Translations under genes and position numbers: made by a program | Source of the DNA: Bombella pluederhausensis | GTDB lineage: Bacteria > Pseudomonadota > Alphaproteobacteria > Acetobacterales > Acetobacteraceae | Direction of reading: 5' to 3' | Assembly (NCBI RefSeq): GCF_026385525.1 | Contig: NZ_JANIDY010000002.1 | Location: 186,001-250,000 of the forward strand | DNA: 64,000 nt | Shown: one piece after another, positions 8,399 to 16,821 of the stretch | Layout: each line of letters opens with the position of its first letter | Position numbering within the stretch: the stretch's first letter is position 1 | Notes under the pieces: model-generated | The model's database searches: none | What the model was told of the DNA's origin: nothing | What the model saw: only the letters and a program-made list of their open reading frames with translations

Positions 8399-9937
8399 AT
8401 GTTCAACTGGTTGTATAAAACAGCATCATTCCGTGTGCAGGTGCGTGTGGCGATGCTGGCCATCGAGCTCTATCTGGCCGTACAGCTTCTCGTGGAGGGC
8501 ATAGGGTACCTTCAGAGCGGCACATTCGGGCATATCTCTGTCATCAACATGGCGACCCTCATGTTTGGGATGTTCCTCGTCTGGGCCGTCTGGTTCTTTC
8601 TGACCAAAGCCCTGACAGAGCCGATTGAAGAACTGACCGCCATGGGGGCCGCCCTCAGCCGTGGTGAGACGCCCGACCTCAGCCTGTATGAACATAGGAC
8701 AAACTGCGTTGGCCGTGTCGGCAGGATGCTGGCCTCGTTTGCCCTAAGCCTTCAGGAACAGAAAGCGGCAGAAAAAGCGCATAATGAGGCAACCAGCAAG
8801 GCCATGAAGGCTACGGAAGTGCTCAAGGAGCGTGAAGCCCGCACACATGCCGTTGTGGAGGAGCTGAACCGTGTCATGCAGATGCTGGCACAGGGCAATC
8901 TTTCCGTTCGCATCACCAGTGCCCTGTTCGATGGTGAATTTGGCCCGGTGCGTGAGGCCTTTAATGAATCCCTCGCCGGGTTGGGTGGTGCGCTGTCTGT
9001 CGTGGCAGAGAGCTCTAACATGATCGCCAATGGCGCCAGCGAGATTTCCACCGCTTCGGACGATCTGGCAAAGCGCACGGAGCGTCAGGCTGCCAGCCTT
9101 GGGCAGGTGACGGCATCCGTCAAATCCATTGCGTCCGGCTTCAAGGTGACAGCCAGCAACTGTTCCCATGCCAGTAACGAAACGAGAGCAACGCTGGAGA
9201 AGGTCAAGACAGCCTCTGGCGGGATGGAACAGACCAGCGTGGCGATGAACTCCATCAAGACATCGTCTGATGACATTGTGCAGATCACCCGCTCCGTCAG
9301 CGATATTGCCTTCAAGACCAATGTTCTGGCTCTCAATGCCAGTGTGGAGGCTGCCCGTGCTGGTGAAGCTGGCCGTGGCTTTGCCGTGGTGGCTAAGGAA
9401 GTCCAGTCTCTGGCGGAGCAGTCTGCCAAGGCAGCGGATATGATCCGTGACGTGCTGGAGACAGCAACGGCCCATGTGCAGGAAGGTGTGCGCCTCGTGG
9501 CCCGTACTAGTGGTCTGCTCAAGGATGTGGAAGAAGGTACGGAAGCCCTTGCGGATCGTGTTGAAGTGGTTTCCAAGGCAACGGAGGAGCAGGCTCGCAG
9601 TCTGGCCGAAGTCTCCGATGCCGTGGGCAGCATGGACGGCATGACCCAGCAGAATGCGGCCATGGTTGAGGAATCCACAGCGGCCAGCCACAACCTGACC
9701 ACGCAGACAGTCAAGCTGCGGCAGACATTGGCAACATTCACCATTGGCTCCGCTCATAATCTGAAGGCCGTGCAGGGTGGACAGGCTGCTGTCACGCATG
9801 AAGGCACTTCCCGACCACAGATTGCCTCACAGAAAAGCCGGACCCCGATGCTGACAAGCCAGCATGGGGCGATCCAGCAGGATGGCAAGATTCTGCCGAC
9901 CCACTCTGATGATGAAGCAGGCTGGGATCATTTCTAA
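8399..9937 (+). CDS. Methyl-accepting chemotaxis protein
   Basis: This 512-residue chemoreceptor heads the chemotaxis operon. Two N-terminal membrane helices lie at about residues 14-37 and 47-68, with almost no periplasmic loop between them, so it cannot carry a normal extracellular sensor domain. A HAMP-like linker follows (TEPIEELTAMGAAL), then a second HAMP-like segment near residue 160. The signalling tip contains the conserved hairpin FKTNVLALNASVEAARAGE at about residues 302-320, followed by GRGFAVVAKEVQSLAEQSA. In rhizobial operons the first gene is a similar internal receptor (icpA), but this one is membrane-anchored. The protein ends DHF rather than in a CheR-binding pentapeptide. 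The next gene overlaps the stop by one base. Confidence 0.93.
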   Translation: MFNWLYKTASFRVQVRVAMLAIELYLAVQLLVEGIGYLQSGTFGHISVINMATLMFGMFLVWAVWFFLTKALTEPIEELTAMGAALSRGETPDLSLYEHRTNCVGRVGRMLASFALSLQEQKAAEKAHNEATSKAMKATEVLKEREARTHAVVEELNRVMQMLAQGNLSVRITSALFDGEFGPVREAFNESLAGLGGALSVVAESSNMIANGASEISTASDDLAKRTERQAASLGQVTASVKSIASGFKVTASNCSHASNETRATLEKVKTASGGMEQTSVAMNSIKTSSDDIVQITRSVSDIAFKTNVLALNASVEAARAGEAGRGFAVVAKEVQSLAEQSAKAADMIRDVLETATAHVQEGVRLVARTSGLLKDVEEGTEALADRVEVVSKATEEQARSLAEVSDAVGSMDGMTQQNAAMVEESTAASHNLTTQTVKLRQTLATFTIGSAHNLKAVQGGQAAVTHEGTSRPQIASQKSRTPMLTSQHGAIQQDGKILPTHSDDEAGWDHF

Positions 9938-10236
9938 TGGCGGAAGCAGAACAGGAAGACATGGCCATGATTACCCTTCCGCAGCGGCTGGATACGAGCG
10001 CTGCGGACAGCCTGAAAACCCTCCTTCTGGAAGGAACGGAACAGGGTGCCAGAGCGCCCTTACTGGATGCCGCCGGTGTCGATTATGTCGGGGGGCTGTG
10101 CCTTCAGCTCCTTCTGGCCAGCGGGCTGAAAGTGGGACCGTGCTCCGAGAAGGCAGAGGAGGCCTTTGGGCTGTTTGGTGTCCGGCAGCGGCTTCTGGAA
10201 CGGATGGACGAAAAGGAGGCCAGTCATGGCGGATGA
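9937..10236 (+). CDS. cheS: STAS-domain chemotaxis protein, CheS-like
   Basis: This 99-residue protein is a compact STAS domain. It has the LPQRLDTSAADSLK start, a LLDAAGVDYVGGLCLQLLL core strand-helix and a C-terminal helix. It sits between the receptor and cheY1, exactly where rhizobial operons carry cheS. In Sinorhizobium, CheS binds CheA and promotes drainage of phosphate from CheY1. The same role is inferred here from position, length (close to 97 residues) and fold. The usual STAS phosphorylation site serine is replaced: the segment reads GVDYVGG, with no Ser at that position. The gene overlaps the mcp stop by one base and cheY1 by 11 bases. Confidence 0.7.
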   Translation: MAEAEQEDMAMITLPQRLDTSAADSLKTLLLEGTEQGARAPLLDAAGVDYVGGLCLQLLLASGLKVGPCSEKAEEAFGLFGVRQRLLERMDEKEASHGG

Positions 10237-10609
10237 ACAGAAGGTGAGAGTCCTGACAGTGGATGACTCCCGTACCATGCAGGGCGTTCTGCGTAAGGCG
10301 CTGAGCGAGGCTGGGTATGATGTCATTCAGGGTGGTGATGGTGTCGAAGGGCTGGAAGTGCTGGAGCAGGCTGATCCAGCTCCGCAGGCCATCATCACGG
10401 ATATAAACATGCCACGGATGGATGGTTTTCAGTTCATTGAAGCGGTGCGGAGCCGGGAGGCTTTTGCCCGCATTCCCATCATCTGCCTGACGACTGAAAC
10501 GGATGAGGAGAAGAAAAGTCGTGCCCGGTCTCTTGGGGCCACGGGATGGATAGCCAAACCCTTCAATGCCGAGAAGCTCGTATGGGCCATCCGGCGGGTC
10601 ACAGCGTAA
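10226..10609 (+). CDS. cheY: Chemotaxis response regulator CheY1
   Basis: This 127-residue protein is a single receiver domain. The acidic pair is D13-D14, the phosphoacceptor is D59 in IITDINMP, a Thr-Thr pair lies near residue 87, and the conserved lysine is in IAKPFN near residue 109. ATG 10226 has AGGAGG seven bases upstream, and a longer frame beginning at 10166 has no such site. In the related rhizobial operon, CheY1 acts as a phosphate sink that drains CheA, while CheY2 binds the motor. The start lies inside the 3' end of the STAS gene, so translation is coupled. Confidence 0.9.
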   Translation: MADEQKVRVLTVDDSRTMQGVLRKALSEAGYDVIQGGDGVEGLEVLEQADPAPQAIITDINMPRMDGFQFIEAVRSREAFARIPIICLTTETDEEKKSRARSLGATGWIAKPFNAEKLVWAIRRVTA

Positions 10610-10621
10610 GGGAGCGTGGAT

Positions 10622-12877
10622 ATGGGCGATGTGATGGATGATATTCTCAAGATCTTCTTTGAAGAATGCGATGAGCTCCTCCCAGAGCTGGAAAGAGGTC
10701 TGGGAGAAATCTCTGAAGATGAATCCAGTCAGGAAACCATCAATGCCATTTTCCGGGCAGTGCATTCCATCAAGGGCGGTGCGGCCTCTTTTGGGCTGGA
10801 TCGTCTTGTTCGCTTTGCCCATGTTTATGAAAGTGCACTGGATGGCCTACGGTCCGGGCAGGTAGAGCCGGACCCGGCCATCATCAAGACGTTCTATCTT
10901 GCTATGGATGTGCTTAGCGACTTGGTAGCAGAGGCTAAGCATACGGGCGATGCGGTTGAGGACAGCCGGATCGAGGAGAATGTCCAGAAGCTGGAAGCCA
11001 TCATTGGCCGGGAAGGGGATGCTCCTGCTACGGCTGAGGTAGGGGAAACTCCTGTACCGGAAGATTTTACGCCGGTGGCGGTGGATTTTGGCGGTTTCGA
11101 TTTTGATGAGCCTGCCGCAGAACCACCGGCCAGCATGTTGACGGTGAAGTTCCGTCCCCATAGCGAGCTATATGTTCGTGGGGATGATGCCCGTAATCTT
11201 CTGCTGGGGTTGAAGGAGCTCCTGCCAGAAGGGGGAGCGGAGGCCATGCAGGTCGTCTGTGAGACGCAGACCCTGCCTTCTTTGGTCGAGCTTCCGGTGG
11301 ATGAAGCGCATCTTGGCTGGACGGTCCGTCTGCCAGAAGGGCCGGGCGGTACGACTGAAGATGACGTGCAGGCTGTTTTTGACTGGGTCGGGGATGTCTG
11401 CGATCTTGAGATTGTGCGTGATGATGCCGTTGAACCGGCCACTGCTGATGAAAATCATGCTGTAGAAGACGAGGCTGCCCCTCAGGAAGCAGTATCGGCA
11501 GATGTGTCAGATAGCCTACCCGTTCCGCAGGATGAAGCTTCATCCGGCGTTGTGGAGGCTGATGCGCAGGCGGCATCCCGTCCGGCAGCAGCGCCACCTG
11601 CCAAGGCGGGCCGCAAGAGGGAGCAGAATGCGTCCATCCGTGTGGATATTGGCCGGATTGGTATGCTGATGGATATGGTCGGTGAGATGGTCATCGGTCA
11701 GGCCTCTCTGGAATCAGCTCTGACACGGGAAGGGGCCCTGCACGATCAGGAACTGGTGAAGCGTCTGGCTGTCATCAAGACACTGACACGGGACATTCAG
11801 GAGGCCGTCATGGCCATCCGTGCCCAGCCTGTCCGCCATGTGTTTCAGCGTATGCAGCGTGTGGTGCGGGAGGCCAGTGCGCTGGCGGGCAAGGATGTCG
11901 CTCTCGTTCTTGAAGGTGAAGAAACGGAAGTTGACCGTACCCTGATCGAGAATCTGACAGACCCGCTGACGCATATGCTGCGTAATGCCGTGGACCATGG
12001 GATTGAAAGCCCGGAGGTTCGGCAGGCTGCGGGCAAACCGGCGCAGGGCACTATTCTTCTATCAGCTCGCCATCGGTCCGGTCGTATCCTGATTGAAATT
12101 CGGGATGATGGGGGTGGCATCAATAGCAAGCGTGTCCTTCAGACAGCCATAAAGAGGGGAATCGTCCCGCCGGGTGTGTCTTTGGGAGAAAATGAGATCA
12201 ATGAGCTCATTTTTGCCCCCGGTTTCTCCACGGCCGAGACTGTATCGGACCTGTCCGGCCGGGGTGTGGGCATGGATGTGGTGAAACAGGCCATCCAGAA
12301 TCTCGGTGGCCGTGTGACCATCAAGAGCAGGCCAGGCCGTGGGACACTCTTTACCCTCAGCCTGCCTCTGACTCTCGCCGTGCTGGATGGCATGCTGATT
12401 GAATGTCGTGGCTCTACCATGGTCGTGCCGGTTTCCTCCGTTGTGGAACTCGTCACGGTGAAGATGGGGGAGGATGTCTATACCATCCCCGATGGGAGCC
12501 ACGTTGTTTCTGTAAGAGGGCGGTGCATTCCGCTGATTTACCTTGGAGACGAGCTGACCCTGCCAAAAGATATGATCGGGGAGGAAGAACCTCATCATAT
12601 GGGTCGTGCCGGTGAAGACGGGCAGATGATCGTCCTCGTGGTGGAGAATGAAGCGGGAGCACGGGCGGCTCTGGTGGTGGATGGTGTTCGGGATCAGGCG
12701 CAGGTCGTCATCAAGAGCATCGAGAAGAATTATCGCCAGATCAAAGGCGTGTCTGCTGCAACTATTCTCGGAGATGGCAGCGTATCGCTGATCCTTGATG
12801 TATCAACGCTTATTGTTTCTGCAACGAAACGTATCGATACCCGTGCGCTCGAGGCTATTGCCGAGCGTGCGGCGTAA
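10622..12877 (+). CDS. cheA: Chemotaxis histidine kinase CheA
   Basis: This protein of about 751 residues is the central chemotaxis kinase. The P1 phosphotransfer domain carries the phosphorylated H48 in AVHSIKGG. A CheY-binding P2-like region (residues 170-265) and an acidic linker (265-330) follow. Dimerisation P3 begins near residue 335. The P4 ATPase has the N box RNAVDHGIE near residue 460, the G1 box DDGGGI near 500 and a G2 box SGRGVGMDVV near 545. The CheW-like P5 domain takes the last 140 residues. The start is set at ATG 10622 because AAGGGAG at 10608-10614 stands seven bases before it, while GTG 10616 is too close. It follows cheY1 directly. Confidence 0.95.
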   Translation: MGDVMDDILKIFFEECDELLPELERGLGEISEDESSQETINAIFRAVHSIKGGAASFGLDRLVRFAHVYESALDGLRSGQVEPDPAIIKTFYLAMDVLSDLVAEAKHTGDAVEDSRIEENVQKLEAIIGREGDAPATAEVGETPVPEDFTPVAVDFGGFDFDEPAAEPPASMLTVKFRPHSELYVRGDDARNLLLGLKELLPEGGAEAMQVVCETQTLPSLVELPVDEAHLGWTVRLPEGPGGTTEDDVQAVFDWVGDVCDLEIVRDDAVEPATADENHAVEDEAAPQEAVSADVSDSLPVPQDEASSGVVEADAQAASRPAAAPPAKAGRKREQNASIRVDIGRIGMLMDMVGEMVIGQASLESALTREGALHDQELVKRLAVIKTLTRDIQEAVMAIRAQPVRHVFQRMQRVVREASALAGKDVALVLEGEETEVDRTLIENLTDPLTHMLRNAVDHGIESPEVRQAAGKPAQGTILLSARHRSGRILIEIRDDGGGINSKRVLQTAIKRGIVPPGVSLGENEINELIFAPGFSTAETVSDLSGRGVGMDVVKQAIQNLGGRVTIKSRPGRGTLFTLSLPLTLAVLDGMLIECRGSTMVVPVSSVVELVTVKMGEDVYTIPDGSHVVSVRGRCIPLIYLGDELTLPKDMIGEEEPHHMGRAGEDGQMIVLVVENEAGARAALVVDGVRDQAQVVIKSIEKNYRQIKGVSAATILGDGSVSLILDVSTLIVSATKRIDTRALEAIAERAA

Positions 12878-12910
12878 TCGGGCGGGTCAGAAAAGAAAGT
12901 CGTGGAACTC

Positions 12911-13429
12911 ATGTCACTGAACGAAAACAAACAGACAGGTCGACAGATGAACGGGGACACTGCCATCCCTGCCGGAGGGCGGGAGCAGATGATCATTTTC
13001 ACCGTGGGGGATCAGCGTTACTGCATTCCCATCCTGAGCATCAAGGAGATCAGGGAGTTTGAAGACCCGACCTATCTGCCACACTGCCCGGCCTATGTGG
13101 AAGGGGCAATCAACATCCGTGGCAACATCGTGACGGTCGTCAATCTTGCCAACTATCTTGGTACGAAACTGGAAGCCGATAATGAGCGGCGTGTCGTCAT
13201 CATCATTGAGGATGGCGTAAGTCGTGCCACATGCGGGCTGCTCGTGGATAGCGTGATTGGCATCACGGAGATTGTTCTGGATGAGATTCAGCCGATCTCT
13301 GTTGATGGCGGCGCAGCCGAGCTGAGCGGCCTTGTGAGCATTGATGAGCGTGTCATCCGTATCTTGCGGCTGGATACTGTTCTGGCCCGTCTGCTGGGGG
13401 ATGATGCCATTAGCGCCGCAGTTGGATGA
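12911..13429 (+). CDS. cheW: Chemotaxis coupling protein CheW
   Basis: This protein of about 172 residues is a CheW domain that links receptors to CheA. It contains the typical QMIIFTVGDQRYCIPI first strands, the GAINIRGNIVTVVNL core at about residues 65-79 and a CGLLVDSV strand. A polar N-terminal tail of about 25 residues precedes the domain. The start is uncertain: ATG 12911 and GTG 12902 share the same weak purine-rich site (AGAAAG). Its stop lies ten bases before the cheR start. Confidence 0.92.
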   Translation: MSLNENKQTGRQMNGDTAIPAGGREQMIIFTVGDQRYCIPILSIKEIREFEDPTYLPHCPAYVEGAINIRGNIVTVVNLANYLGTKLEADNERRVVIIIEDGVSRATCGLLVDSVIGITEIVLDEIQPISVDGGAAELSGLVSIDERVIRILRLDTVLARLLGDDAISAAVG

Positions 13430-13439
13430 GGTCAGGCCG

Positions 13440-14282
13440 ATGATGAACATGGAGCCTCAGGGCGGTTTTTCTTACTCGGAAGATGATTTCCGCCGTGTAC
13501 AGGAAATTGCCCGGCAGGAGGCCGGAATCAGTCTGCCTCTTTCCAAACGCAGTCTGGTGTTCTCGCGTGTTTCCCGGCGCATCCGGGCGACTGGCCGGGC
13601 GTCTTTCCGGGATTATCTGGATTATGTCACGGCGAGGGAAGGGCATGAGGAGCTGCGGGAGCTTATCTGTGTCCTGACGACCAATGTGACCCAGTTCTTC
13701 CGTGAGAAAAGTCATTTCGATCATCTGGAGGAACATGTTCTGCCCCAGCTGGGGCAAAAGCTGCGGGCCGGGGGGCGGGGGCGGCTCTGGTCGGCGGCCT
13801 GTTCGACCGGGCAGGAGCCGTGGAGCATGGCCATGTCTGTCATGGCTGAGCTCCCGGATGCGCTGCGGCTGGACCTGAAGATTCTGGCCACGGACATCAA
13901 TCATGCTGTGGTCGAGACCGGGCGTATTGGCCAGTACCCTGCCGAGGAAATTCGTAGCGTGCCGGAACGCTGGCGGGATGCCTATATGCAGGCCATGGAT
14001 ATGGGACAGTTCAGCATGGCTCGGGAGATACGGCGCCTTGTCACGTTCCGGTCTCTCAATCTCAATCGTGCGTGGCCTTTCCGCGGGCAGTTTGATGTCA
14101 TCTTCTGCCGGAACGTGGTGATCTATTTTGATGACGATACCCGTAATGCCCTGTGGAAGCGGTTGGCCGAGCGGCTTGTGCCGGGTGGGTTCCTCTATGT
14201 TGGTCACTCGGAGCGGGTGGACTGCATTGGGGAGTGCCATCTGGAAGCCGTGGCACCGACAATCTACATGAAAAGGAGCTGA
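13440..14282 (+). CDS. cheR: Chemoreceptor methyltransferase CheR
   Basis: This 280-residue protein methylates receptor glutamates using S-adenosylmethionine. The N-terminal all-helical domain (to about residue 90) precedes the Rossmann-type methyltransferase domain, which has NVTQFFREKSHF, a SAM-binding SAACSTGQEPWSMAM segment and a FDVIFCRNVVIYFD strand. ATG 13440 has GAGGT seven bases upstream. A longer frame from 13341 would run through the end of cheW and is not supported. CheB follows four bases after the stop. Confidence 0.94.
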   Translation: MMNMEPQGGFSYSEDDFRRVQEIARQEAGISLPLSKRSLVFSRVSRRIRATGRASFRDYLDYVTAREGHEELRELICVLTTNVTQFFREKSHFDHLEEHVLPQLGQKLRAGGRGRLWSAACSTGQEPWSMAMSVMAELPDALRLDLKILATDINHAVVETGRIGQYPAEEIRSVPERWRDAYMQAMDMGQFSMAREIRRLVTFRSLNLNRAWPFRGQFDVIFCRNVVIYFDDDTRNALWKRLAERLVPGGFLYVGHSERVDCIGECHLEAVAPTIYMKRS

Positions 14283-14286
14283 TGCC

Positions 14287-15333
14287 ATGAAAGAACGGGT
14301 CAAGGTTCTTGTCGTAGATGATTCAAGAACCGCCAGAGAGCTCATCAGGCGTTCCTTTCTCAAATATCCCGAGATTGACGTCATTGGGATGGCGTCCAAC
14401 CCGATAGAGGCAAGAGACCTCATCATTGCGGATCAGCCGGACGTCATCACGCTGGATATTGAGATGCCGGGGATGAATGGGCTCCAGTTTCTGGAGAAGA
14501 TCATGCGGCTTCGGCCGATCCCCGTGGTCATGGTGTCCAGCATGACGACACGGGGCGCCAATACGGCGATCACGGCGCTTCAGATGGGAGCGTTTGAATG
14601 TTTCCCGAAGCAGGGAGGCGCTGGCGAGGCTTTTGCCGGTTTGGGGCAGATCGTGCTGGAGGCTGCCCGCTATCAGCCCGGCCCACGGCAGGAGATGGCG
14701 GGCCGCTCCCGGCCTGTACGGACAGGGCCTGTCATAAGCAGTAACAGTACCGTGTGGCGGACAGCGTTTGATGTGGTGGGTATTGGGTCTTCCACGGGGG
14801 GAGTGGAAGCGGTTGAGGAGGTCATAAAGGACTTTCCGGCCAGCAGCCCGCCTATCGTCATTTGTCAGCATATGCCGTCTCTTTACACATCCAGCTTTGC
14901 GGCACGATTGGACAGTCTCATTCCGCAGCTTTCGGTAGCGGAAGCAAAGGATGGTGAAGTTCTGACGCCGGGCATGGTGCGGATTGCGCCGGGTGGCGAA
15001 AGACATCTCGTGCTGGAAGGCCATGCGCCACGCCTGTTCACACGGCTCAGGGCCGGGGAGCCTGTTGGTGGGCACCGGCCATCGGTGGACAGGCTGTTCC
15101 ATTCCATTGCCCAGACGGCAGGGGGCACGGCGCTCGGTATCATCCTGACAGGCATGGGGCAGGATGGCGCCGAGGGGCTGCTGGCCATGCGGCAGGCAGG
15201 AGCAAGGACAATCGGGCAGGATAAGGCATCCTCTGTCGTGTACGGGATGCCGCGGGTCGCTGCGGAGCTGGGAGCTGTGGAAAAGGTGGCGTCCCTGCTG
15301 GAAATACCCGGCCTTGCGATGGGCCTGCACTGA
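14287..15333 (+). CDS. cheB: Protein-glutamate methylesterase/deamidase CheB
   Basis: This 348-residue protein removes receptor methyl groups and gives adaptation. The N-terminal receiver domain has D11-D12 and the phosphoacceptor D57 in ITLDIEMPGMNG. The C-terminal esterase domain carries the nucleophile Ser near residue 169 in GSSTGG, the QHMP histidine, and the aspartate in GMGQDGAEG. AAGGAG lies eight bases upstream of the ATG. It pairs with cheR immediately upstream. Confidence 0.95.
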   Translation: MKERVKVLVVDDSRTARELIRRSFLKYPEIDVIGMASNPIEARDLIIADQPDVITLDIEMPGMNGLQFLEKIMRLRPIPVVMVSSMTTRGANTAITALQMGAFECFPKQGGAGEAFAGLGQIVLEAARYQPGPRQEMAGRSRPVRTGPVISSNSTVWRTAFDVVGIGSSTGGVEAVEEVIKDFPASSPPIVICQHMPSLYTSSFAARLDSLIPQLSVAEAKDGEVLTPGMVRIAPGGERHLVLEGHAPRLFTRLRAGEPVGGHRPSVDRLFHSIAQTAGGTALGIILTGMGQDGAEGLLAMRQAGARTIGQDKASSVVYGMPRVAAELGAVEKVASLLEIPGLAMGLH

Positions 15334-15418
15334 CAGGAAAACGCTGCCACGCTCTCGTGGCATTTCAGATGTCAGGTGATCCTGACGAGTGATTATCAGA
15401 AGGCAGAAAGGTTCATAC

Positions 15419-15808
15419 ATGCCATCCGCATCTCAGATTCGAGCTTTAATTGTAGATGATCAGGCTTCCATTCGGCAGGTTCTGGCCAGCCATATGGCGG
15501 CTCTTGGGTTTAAGGGGGTTGTGCAGCGCAAGGACGGAAAAGAGGCGCTGGAATATCTGGAAACCAACCCCATCCATCTTGTGATTTCGGATTTCAACAT
15601 GCCGGGGATGGATGGTCTGGCCTTGCTGGAGGCTGTGCGGTCCAATTCCAAAACGGCGAAGCTGGCTTTCATCATTCTGACAGGTGAGGCGAATGCCGGA
15701 CTGGTGCAGAAGGCCGTTGCGGCAGGGGTCAATAATTTTCTGGCCAAGCCTTATACGGTCGCCAAGCTGAAAGAAACTCTGGAGAAAGTTTTCGGGCCCA
15801 TCAGGTGA
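15419..15808 (+). CDS. cheY: Chemotaxis response regulator CheY2
   Basis: This 129-residue protein is a single receiver domain with D13-D14, the phosphoacceptor D58 in VISDFNMPGMDG, a conserved Thr (IILTGEAN) and Lys (LAKPYT). ATG 15419 is preceded by AGAAAGG at a good distance, so the upstream in-frame ATG at 15389 is unlikely. By analogy with rhizobial operons of the same gene order, this is the regulator expected to bind the flagellar motor, whereas CheY1 is the sink. It overlaps cheD in a GTGA. Confidence 0.92.
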   Translation: MPSASQIRALIVDDQASIRQVLASHMAALGFKGVVQRKDGKEALEYLETNPIHLVISDFNMPGMDGLALLEAVRSNSKTAKLAFIILTGEANAGLVQKAVAAGVNNFLAKPYTVAKLKETLEKVFGPIR

Positions 15809-16266
15809 CGACACAGCTGGAGATCACGACTGTTATACAGGGGGAAATTGCAATTTCGGATGATCCCGGCGTGGTGTTCGGTACGCTGCTCGGGTCATGT
15901 ATATCGGTCTGCATGTATGATCTTCAGGCGCGTGTAGGGGGGATGAACCATTTCCTGTTGCCGGGGGAGGACTGCATGGGCACCATGGATGCAGCAGCCT
16001 ATCTATATGGCATTAATGCCATGAAGGGGCTGACAGAAGGGCTGATAAAGGCGGGATGCGTGCGGGAGCGCCTCCAGTGCAAGGCCTTTGGTGGGGCAGC
16101 GGTACTGTCCATTGCCAGTGATATTGGGCAGGAGAATGTGGATTTCCTGAAAGGATATTTCCGTCAGGAGGAAATCCGCTGTGTGTCTTACAGTTTTGGA
16201 GGGAACAGGGTGCGGCGCATCCGTTTCTGGCCGACAACAGGGAAGGTCCTTCAGAATCTGTGCTGA
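15805..16266 (+). CDS. cheD: Receptor glutamine deamidase CheD
   Basis: This 153-residue protein deamidates receptor glutamines. The catalytic cysteine is C32 in GTLLGSCISV and the histidine is H49 in GGMNHFLLP. The start is a GTG that overlaps the cheY2 stop by four bases, indicating translational coupling. The C-terminus has the usual GGNRVRRI strand. CheD may also tune CheB or CheC-type phosphatases in other species, but no CheC is seen here. Confidence 0.93.
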   Translation: MTTQLEITTVIQGEIAISDDPGVVFGTLLGSCISVCMYDLQARVGGMNHFLLPGEDCMGTMDAAAYLYGINAMKGLTEGLIKAGCVRERLQCKAFGGAAVLSIASDIGQENVDFLKGYFRQEEIRCVSYSFGGNRVRRIRFWPTTGKVLQNLC

Positions 16267-16339
16267 TTTTACATCTGTTTTCTCAGCAGTCCGGTCCTGA
16301 AGCTGAAATTGGAGGTCACGGTATGGAGGAAGAAAGAAT

Positions 16340-16726
16340 ATGTCCAACAAGACAGGGGCGTTGCCTGTAACGGAGCCAGAGACCGTTAAGGCTTCCGTAT
16401 TGATGATGAGGCTGGGGGTGGTGCTGGATGATGTGTGTCGCCGCCTTTCGGATGTGCAGGGTGTCGTGTCGGATTATGTCGGGACGGGGCATCTGGACCA
16501 GAACCAGATGGAACGGCTCCAGGGGCTTGATGCGTTGACGCAGGAGGTAGAAGCTGTCCGGGCTGTTCTGGAAAAAGTGGAGCAGGTCACCCCAGTAGTG
16601 GGTGAGATACAGTATGCTGTTGGAAATGTTCTTGCTGGTGTGCGTTTATCCCAGATAAGAGACATGTTGCGTTATGGTAAAACGCCAGACAGGCAGGAAA
16701 GCCATGGTGATTTTACATTGTTCTGA
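16340..16726 (+). CDS. cheT: CheT-like chemotaxis protein with DXXXQ motif
   Basis: This 128-residue helical protein ends the chemotaxis operon, the position held by cheT in rhizobia. Around residue 66 it has the segment LQGLDALTQ, which contains the DXXXQ pattern that CheZ-type phosphatases use to dephosphorylate CheY. Two long helices, at about residues 17-47 and 50-85, would fit a CheZ-like four-helix bundle formed by dimerisation. The start ATG has GGAGGAAGAA a few bases upstream. The assignment rests on position, size and this motif, not on strong overall similarity. A phosphatase role on CheY1 or CheY2 is inference. Confidence 0.55.
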   Translation: MSNKTGALPVTEPETVKASVLMMRLGVVLDDVCRRLSDVQGVVSDYVGTGHLDQNQMERLQGLDALTQEVEAVRAVLEKVEQVTPVVGEIQYAVGNVLAGVRLSQIRDMLRYGKTPDRQESHGDFTLF

Positions 16727-16821
16727 CCCTGACCTATGCTTTATGTCTTAGTTCAGGCAATGTTGCCGGATAAAGGCCATATGAGGCGGCCTGATTACTG
16801 GCAGTTTATGTCAGTAATGAG

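Noticed and set aside
8744-9799. Long open frame on the minus strand across the chemoreceptor gene
   Set aside because: It is antisense to a clear receptor coding frame and its translation is rich in His, Cys and Arg with no domain. It is a shadow of the high third-position GC.
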